Source: Ctena decussata
Taxonomy: Eukaryota; Mollusca; Bivalvia; Lucinida; Lucinidae
NCBI GenBank assembly: GCA_963989385.1
Contig: OZ022511.1
Coordinates: 25,600,503 to 25,664,502, forward strand
Direction: 5' to 3'
DNA length: 64,000 nt
The notes under the pieces were generated by a model. That model ran no database searches, had not been told where the DNA came from, and saw only the letters and a list, made by a program, of their open reading frames with translations. This document shows, in pieces, positions 46,301 to 55,300 of the stretch. Position 1 is the stretch's first letter. The number at the start of each line of letters is the position of its first letter. Position numbers and translations under genes: made by a program.

Positions 46301-49300
46301 CGATCAACGTTGTGTCTGTGGTAAGTGAAATAAGCAACACTCTGTACATTCGAAAAAAAACGATCGATTTCGGAGAGGATACGATTCATACCATAGTCGT
46401 TTATATGATCTACACCATTTCCGTCATCGGACTGGCCAGGATCATATACACAATTGTTCCTATGGTACTTGGGTCAATTTTTAGGATGGAAGGAGGGGGG
46501 CACTCTGCAATTTTCTTTAATGATTCTCTTTAAGTCAGGGAGAAAGAAATTACTCCTACAGGGAAAAAATCTTTTCTTTAGGAATAGACTCCTTTATGGA
46601 AGGGTTTCATCGGCCGGGACAGCAAACAGAAAGTCCCAAAAGTTGTCCCACATTTAACTTTAAATTGGCGAAAAATGTTGTAAACACCTACACCGTCAAT
46701 GAATTGACATAAATCGTGTCATGGCTGGCGTTGACTGGATATAATTATATTCGAATACAAAGGCTGAGAGTTAATATATTAGTGATATATTTTGAATAGT
46801 GTATATGTTTTGTTCATACAATTTCGGATGTGTATGTAGCAGCTGTTTCTGCATTAGCAATATTAATCAAACAACGCATGCATGTGTCTCAATAATGTTT
46901 TACTCCTTTAAGGTGGTGATAATCACTGATTTGGGACAAAGACAAGAATCTGCATAAAATACTCAAAATAACACTGATCTTTCCAAAACTTAGCAGATGC
47001 CTTCTTTATGTTGTTTCTCATAACTTAGAATCCCAAAATGCAGCATTTGTTAATGTTAAAAAGTGTTTTTAGAAGAGAAGATCAAAGGGTAATTTTCTGC
47101 GAATAAATCTGAAAAAATAATATCATTATTGAAAATATGAATAGTGCTTAGAGTACCTTGTTGCATAATGGAGAGCGTCCTAGCAATTATTTTTTCAAAC
47201 TCTTTCGCACATTATCAGGCTGAGCAGATGAAAAAAGTTGCAGTCTGTGTCCAAATTTTTTTGTCAAAACACACAGGTGAGACAGGTGATACTATTTTAA
47301 CAAGGTTGAACAATTTCATCTACACACCACTGATCATGTCAGTAATGTATTATTTATATTGTAGGTGTTAACAAAGGTATGCTTGCCTACCCTATATTTA
47401 ATAAGTGCGTCCAGTGTACATTTACTTTGTACATGGTTGAACATTTGAGAAAAAGCTACCGTTTTCATCTGGTCTACATTACAATTTGAGAAAGAGTTGG
47501 AACAAATAATTGCTAGGACGCTCTTCATTATGCAATAATGCACCTTCAGCACTACGTAAATTTTCAATAACGATATTATTTTTTCAGATTTATTCGCAGA
47601 AAATTACCCTTTGATCTTTCCTTATAAAAACACTTTTTTAAGCAGCATGTACGTCTGTTTTGAATTCTAAACTGTAAAGAACAACAAAAATAAGAAGTCT
47701 GCTAACTTTCAGGGAGATACGTTACTTTGTTATGGTTTTATGCAGATTTTTACATTTACCATAAATCACCACCTTAAAATGTAAAAAAACAAATGCCTTT
47801 TTGTTATTTCATTTTTACACCAAAGAACAAACACCATTTCTGTTTAAGGGTTAAAGATCTTTGGTCGACGTTAAATGTTGCTCCTTTATTATATTTTCCA
47901 AAAAGGAACTCTTCCAAACAACATCAATGCGTCCAATCGCATGAGCGTTTGCAAAGTGCTCGATGGTCCTCGCTGTACTGGTACCAAAATATACACTGAA
48001 TGGTGCACAACTCGGTACCAGTACATCGAGTCATCAAGCGCTCACGTTGTTGAACGTACCTCTAATCAAGACATAACACATTGCAGAAAGTTTCGCTTGA
48101 AACCTTTGCTGAACACTTTTAGAAACTTAATATTAATGATCATAATAATGAACCACCTACCCCGGCTTTCGAAATAGATCCATCAAAAATTAGTGCAAAT
48201 AATGTTGAGTTAAATTCTGAAATTACTGAAGCTGAAGTGTTAAGATGTTTAAAGCAGCTTAAACTTAACAAGGCTTGTTCTACAGACTTGATATTAAATG
48301 AATTTCTCAAGTTCTCTGAAACAAAAATGTTAACAGCCTTTGCTAAGTTTTTCAACCTGGTGTTTTCTTCAGGTATTATCCCTGATGAATGGTCTCAGGG
48401 CATCATTTCGCCTATTTACAAAAACAAGGGGGATAAAGCGAACCCTGACAAGTACAGGGGAATTACTATTTTGAGTTGTTTCGGAAAGCTCTTCACTGCT
48501 CTATTGAATAACAGATTAAACAAGTATTTAGAAAATAATATGAATTTGCTGTGTGAAGAACAAGCTGGTTTCCGTAAAAGCTATGGCACCACTGACCATA
48601 TCTTTAACTTGAAATGTTTGATAGATTTATACCTTTTTAGGGGGAAAAAACTCTTTTGTGCTTTTATCTATTACAGAAAAGCTTTTGATTCTGTCAACAG
48701 AAATTACTTGTGGCATAAGCTGTTAAACTATAGCATTGACGGTAAAATGTTTAAAATAATTCACAGCTTGTATGCTGACGCTAAATCTTGTGTTAGAGTA
48801 AACCAATTGAAATCAAGTAAGTAATATTGGAGTCCGTCAGGGTGAGAATTTGTCTCCTATTTTATTTTCATTGTTTCTAAATGACTTGACAGAATTTATT
48901 GTTTTAGATTAAACTAAGTGCAGTCTTTACTACATATAAAATAGACAAGAATTTAATAATCATTATGGTAATCTTTTGTCTCGTGCAAACGGTGAGTCTG
49001 TTACAAGTTAGTAAATGTCACAAGTCTCGTGTGAACGACTGACACTAGTACCGTTATTTTCGATTAAAAAGTTTGAACAGCTGGAGGTTGTCTAACAGCA
49101 AGGTAAGTTTTGCTTAGTTTGGATATTTTCTAGATATGTATAGTGGAAATTCCCCCAAAACAGTAAAAGTCCTCAGAAAGAATATAAGACAACCATTGCT
49201 AGGGCATAACTTGGACAGTGAGGCTATAGCTAGGCCAACATTTACGGAGTTGAAATTCGTGTCACCGGTTAAAGTGTTGTGACTAGAGAAAATAGCATTT

Positions 49301-52300
49301 TTATATGAAAATTAAGATATGCCATGGTCAAATAATAAGGTGAAAACACATGGTCACGTCATGACCAGATACACTGCCACGGTTCAAAGAATACAGAAAA
49401 GTTTTATATAAGACCAGGTCTGTTTAAGCTTTAGCTAGTGGCAAACTGACCACAGAAAGCTTCTCATGGTACTCTTCTTAAAATGTAACAAAATTGTAGT
49501 ATGTATGTGTGTATGTTCCCACGTGCCTATAATGGTCTGGATGATATATCTGAAATGTCCAGAATTCTACTCAGTAATGATGAAATTGAGGTATTTTTTA
49601 AGCTGTATATACTAATTTATGCAGATGATACTGTGATATTTGCTGAATCTAAAGAAGAATTACAATCTGCTCTAAATGCCATGTACCTTTATTGTAAATC
49701 CTGGGATTTAGAAGTTAATCCATCTAAGACTAAGGTTACAATATTTTGCAATAGAAAGTTTGAGCACAATTATACATTTACTTATAATGGCCAGGTTTTG
49801 GATATTGATGATAATTTTATTTATTTAGGAACCATGTTTGCATATAATGGTCGTTTTTTGAAGAATAATCAGAGAATGGCTGGCCAAGCACGGAAAGCAA
49901 TGTTTGCTATTTTAAGGAAGTCACGTAAAGGACCTCTGACGGTTGTAATGTAAATTTGCCTATAAAGATAGTCAAAATTAAATTTTTGATATCCCCAAGA
50001 ATTTCTCCTGAAATTTGTTGCTCTCAACTTCCCCTAACTGGCCATGAATTTAATTTTTGATTATTTTGCACATAGACTTCCCATTTTTGGTGGAAAAAGC
50101 CAAATTTTGTAATTAAACGTAATGGAAACAGGAAAAGTTTTTTAAAGATATTTCCCCCCGTGCCTCAGCTAGCCACTTTGCATGTATGTGTGTACTATCA
50201 TAATACACATTATATGTGAGTGGCTTGCTGAGGCACGGGGGGAAACGATAGTCTACAGCTGAAAAACTGAAAAAGTGGGTACTTACACCCTTTATATCTA
50301 AAAATAGGCTAAAGTCCTTAGTACTGAAAAAATATTGCATAATATCAGTAACAGTAGTGTGTATGTCAGTTTTAGCATAGTTATCAATTAAGATTTCGAT
50401 ATCTTAGAAAACCAAATAAATGGACTTATTTTCAGAGACTGAAAAATTAACATACCCCTCTTGATAAAATTGGTCTATGTTAGTCTAGAGGCATGATAAT
50501 TTTTCAAAATCACTGTTAAAATGTCTTTATAGTACACAAGGCTACATATTAATGCCAAATATTTCAACTTTTGTTGCCCGAGGAAGGTGCAGTAATTTGT
50601 CGAAAAATGGGCAAATATGCATTGATACTGTCAGAGGTCCTTACAGCTCCCGATAGATTTGCAGTTGCAGCTGTTTGACAGTATGGTCGTACCAATTTTG
50701 CTATATGGCTCTGAAATATCGGGCTTTGAGAACTCTGATATTCTTGAAAGGGTATGTTTACAGTTTTATAAGATTATTCTGAATGTTAAAAAAAACTACA
50801 CCCAATATTATTTTGTATGGTGAGCTTGGACGGTATCCTATTAATATTTTAATAAGATCTAGAATGGTAGGCTTTGGGCAAAGAATTGTTAATGGTAAAC
50901 AAGACAAGATTTCTTGTAGATTGTATAAAATTTTACTGTCAATGCATGAAGGGGATTTTTTCCATTCAAAATGGTTAATAAGTATAAAGAATTGCCTCAC
51001 CCTAACTGGCAATCAGAACGTTTGGCATTCACAAGCAAGTGTCCCGCATGGTATTTCAAAATTAGTTAAGTTGCGGCTTATTGAAAATTTCAAACGAGAA
51101 TGGAGTGAATCTGTCTTTAATTCCTCTAAGTGTCTGAATTACAGAATATTTAAGACTGAGTTACTCTTTGAGCAGTATTTTAACTTACTTCCATATGACT
51201 TGGCTACAGCACTTTGTCACTTCAGATGCCTAAACCATAAATTACCAATTGAATACGGCAGATTCTGGGGTGCTGAGAGAGATGATCGAGTTTGTGAACT
51301 TTGTTTTTTGAACAGACTTGGTGACGAATTCCATTATATATTTGAATGTAGTTATTTTGAGGATCAGCGAACAATGTATCTTCCCAGAGAGTTGTCGAGG
51401 TGCCCCAACACTGTTAACTTTGAAAAAGTGGTGAATTCTAAAGAGTTGCCAACTTTGTTTAAGCTAGGGAAGTTTTGTAGAGAAATTTTAAGTACTTTTA
51501 AGGTAATATATAGGCGCACATGATTTCATTGACTTTCATCTTCTTAAGTGAACCAGTACAGAGCTCTGGATGACTTTGCGCAGTTTGGACACTTGTATGC
51601 TCTTTTTAGTAGGACATTGAGTTCTGCTGGGCCAGTGGATGGTATGTTCTATTGACTGGTTTTGTTGGAATCAGTGAATGGAATGTTTTATTGACTGGTC
51701 CCAGTGATTTCCCTACTTCATTTTAGTCAGAGAGAAATAGTGTTAGTGTCCAGATACGCATATCCCACTGGTCCCACTGGGCATCTCAGGTGTGTTGTAT
51801 TTTGCAACGAGGGTTATTGTTTGGAATCTGCGGGGTGCTAAGTCGGCCACTGCCAAGCTTCTTATAATTAATAAGTTGAACCATATATGCTTTTGTTCGA
51901 AGCAGTCCTACTGTTTTCCCTCTTTTACACCCCCATTCTTAAGGGGGTTGGGTCTTGTGGAGGGAATTTGCCTCTCTGAGGGCAAATTCTTTCCTTTGGT
52001 GGCAAATTCTTTTTTGGGTGTGGGCCCCACTTGAAGAGCCATGTCCTCCAGAGAGGCTAACAGGAATTCATGATGTTCCCTAATGTAATCTGAGGTAAAA
52101 CTCTGGGGAAGTCTTGATGTTACCCTCCTTCACGTTGGGTCAGCTCTTGTTGGGCGAGTTTGCTCCTCTGGGAGTGGATTCCCTCATCGGGGGATGGACC
52201 TAGTTTGAAGTGCTGCGTTATCCAGGGAGGCATACAGGAAAGCAGGAGTTTGTGTGGCTCCCCTTTGTAAACCTGATAGAAGATACATATGCTGACTGGT

Positions 52301-55300
52301 CAGTATAGCATAATCGCTTTTGGCGTATCTGAATTTCCTGAAGAGTAGACTTTGTTTGAGGAGTTCTGTCCTCCGGGGAGGCAAACAGGATCTCATGATG
52401 GTCATCTTTGTGGGGCTGGTGGAAAACCCTGATGTTGATTCATCAGTTGCCTGCCCTTCTTGGGGTGGTCGGCCATTGTCAGGGAATTTGCTCCTCTGGG
52501 AGCAATTTCCTTATTTAAGGGGCTTCATTTTCCAGAGAGGCATACGGGAATTCATGCAGAGACGTGTCCTTCAGGAAAGCAAACCAGAAAACAGTTCTTG
52601 TTGCCCCCCTTTGTAAATCTGACAGAAGCTACATAGATTGACTGGTCAGTATAGCATAATCATTTGTATAACTCGTAACTTTTGGCATTTCTGAACTTGT
52701 TGAGGAGTAGACTTTATTTGTAGAGATGTTTCCTTCAGAGAGGCAATCAGGAGTTTATAATACATATATTCACATTTGTGGGCCTGTGGAAAACCCAGAT
52801 GTTGACCCGTCAGTTGTCTCCCTTCTTGAGGGGGTCGACCCTTGTTGGGAAGTTTGCTCCTCTGGGAGCAAATTTTATCTTGGGTTATAAACCTCATTTA
52901 AAATGTTTTCCAGAGAGGCATACAGGAGGTCATTATCCTTTGTAAATTGTTAGAAACATAGAAGTTTGAAAAGTAATTGGGGTGTTTATTGGGACCAGTG
53001 GGATATTTCATGCGTTATCTGGAGTCCTTTTTCACCACTCTCCGAGTATCGTCAGTTAGTTTTACTAGTCTGCTTTAAAGCTTTCTTCGAATTGTTTTTG
53101 TTGTTAATTATTTGTTTTGTGTTAACATGTTACATTTTGACCTATACTCCGGTTAGGGGTCCCTGTCATTGAATAAACCTTCAAACCTTCAAAACCTTTG
53201 ATATATTTCTGACAGTGGCGGTTTAAGATTTTAGGTAGTATTTTGTTTTCCAACTCTGCAGACTCCAGTATACAACATCCCATCTGAAGTTCTTGTTCAA
53301 GTCGACAGCCAGTCACTTATTATAGACGTTCTTCACATCAAATTTGCAAATGCAGGAGAATGTATTTCGTTTCTGTGTGATGTCGTCAGCAAAAATGTGG
53401 ATAAGAAATTCTGGATCGCAGAAGGTAATGACAAAGAAGAATAAAATGAAAGAATACATGAGACCAGGGGCCGTATTCATAAAACCACTTAAGTCGTTGC
53501 TATGCTGTTGCTAAGGCTGAATATCTATAAAGGAGATTCCCTACAACTATGAAATTTGGTCTGGAGGAACAGTCTGTGTAAGACTGTTCCTCCAGAGCAA
53601 ATTTCATAGTTGTAGGGAATCTCCTTCAAAGAAATTTAGCCTTAGCAACAGCATAGCAACCACTTAAGTCGTTTTATGAATACGGCCCCTGACATCTGCT
53701 TTCTATATTAAGTTAAAGGTCAAGTAATTTCAACAACCTCTCCTCTTCGAATTGAAGAGAACATGGACAGACTCGGTGCAAGGAGGTGCATCTTATGGGT
53801 TCGTCACATAAGCCTACTTAGGAACATCGTTATGAGCATTTGACGGAATAAACGTTTTTCTGTGTTCATTACTTGATGTAAGGATGTTAAAAGCGGGCTC
53901 ACAGATTTAGCCCGCATTTTACTACAGCTGAATATAACGCTTTTTGCCTCGTGGACTCTTCTACCCTCATAAACAGGGTGAGTCCATTCATCATTCTAGG
54001 GGTGTCTGGTTAATTTATTTTTCTTTAACATGTTTTATGGAAATTACTCCAAATTGATGCAATCAGTATAGACCCGAATCAGACGCCACGTTCTGTGGCG
54101 TCTGATACGGGTCTACACTGTTTGCGTTCTGTGGCGTCTGATCTGGGTCTAAACTTTTTTGTGGGATGCAACGCATGAATAGGTTGAACAGTATATGTTA
54201 ATAGAATAGAGAAAAACATAATATCGAGCCGCGACACGAGAAAACCAACAAAGTGCCATGTGCGCCCAGTGCAGACTCAGATCAGCCTGGGCATACGCCC
54301 AGTCTCATCAAAATCTTCGCTGTCCGCCTAAGGCTAGCTTAGAGCCTTTGCTACCCTGTAAGCGCAACGCGGAGACTCTCATAAGACTGGGCGGATGCCT
54401 AGGCTGACTTGAGTCTTAGCTTGACGCAAAACCACTTCGGTGGTTTTCTCGTGCCGCGGCTTGGTTTAAACATATTTATTTAGCTTATTCTGTTAAAATA
54501 TATATATGTATACATAAATAAACAAGTAAGATATCAGTACAAGCCATGGGATTAGAACGGAAGCAATATGCTTATCATGTTCTTCTCCCTAACATGAAAT
54601 ATTTGTACGAATTATGGCGGATATCTGTATCTCGTAAACTAATGTTGATATTATAAACCAAATTTATACTTGAAACCAGCGTTTGAAAGAAGTTGCCGCG
54701 GCTTATATGCCTTTTGGATTTTGCAGGTACATCTTTAATTCGCACGTACCTTAGAGACCTTAGATACAACTTCAAATATGAACTTGATATTCGATGCCTC
54801 GACAGCGGTATTAGTAAAACGGCACCAGTCTCTGACAACAATCTAATGACAGTCTCTGTTGCATTTACTGACGATCCAGCTTCTAAATCTAAAGCAGCTC
54901 CTGCTTTCTTTATAAATACAACTACTAAGCCAGACACATTGCTTTTTGGGGAGAAACCAGATGTGTTTATTGTTAATGAAAACAATGATCCATATGGATT
55001 TTCTGGTGAAGATGCTGAGGTCGCTATGCTTTCTGATGGAATAGATGCTGAGAATGTTGACAATGATGATACTGATGAAGTAAGTCTGAAAAGATTCAAG
55101 CGGTCCGGAGTATCGACAACGATGCCTGCGGTCGCAAGTAATGCAACAAACACTGTTATTAGGGTCAAGCCAAGATGCTTCTGTTCGAGCAACTTTCCTC
55201 GACCAGGACCTAATGGATTCATGATCAGAAAGTACAACCCCGTGAGAGTGACGCCAGTTGTGGCTATGACCACTGTACCAACAACCACTATGGAACCTAC

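Larger units (their letters stand above)
48128..53205 (+). pseudogene. LINE (CR1/Jockey-like) in intron 3, interrupted
   Basis: RT part 1 at 48237-48824: SPIYKNKGD, YRGITILSCFGKLFTALLNN, EEQAGFRKSYGTTDHIF, and a first catalytic block with Tyr where Asp is expected (F-I-Y-Y-R-K-A-F-D). GVRQGENLSPILFSLFLND follows near 48830. After an unrelated ~600-bp insert, the Y-A-D-D box appears at about 49618 and the thumb region runs to 49925. After a second insert (49933-50643) come 50650-50780 and 50783-51523, with C-x2-C...H...C (CELCFLNRLGDEFHYIFEC). The 3' region holds diverged repeats and ends with AATAAACCTTCAAACCTTC at about 53173-53199. Stops, frameshifts and the lost Asp make it inactive. The N-terminal endonuclease is absent. 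Confidence 0.85.
46321..53261 (+). other. Gene 2 intron 3
   Basis: 6941 bp. Contains the second TTAAGGTGG foldback and a whole, much-interrupted LINE in sense orientation. 46321-46907 shows no feature beyond open frames without domains. Confidence 0.7.
53425..54726 (+). other. Gene 2 intron 4
   Basis: 1302 bp carrying a GGGGCCGTATT MITE (53467-53689), a GTGTAGACC-type hairpin (54065-54160), a GAGCCGCGACACG MITE (54236-54462) and a LINE tail fragment (54462-54640). Confidence 0.78.
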
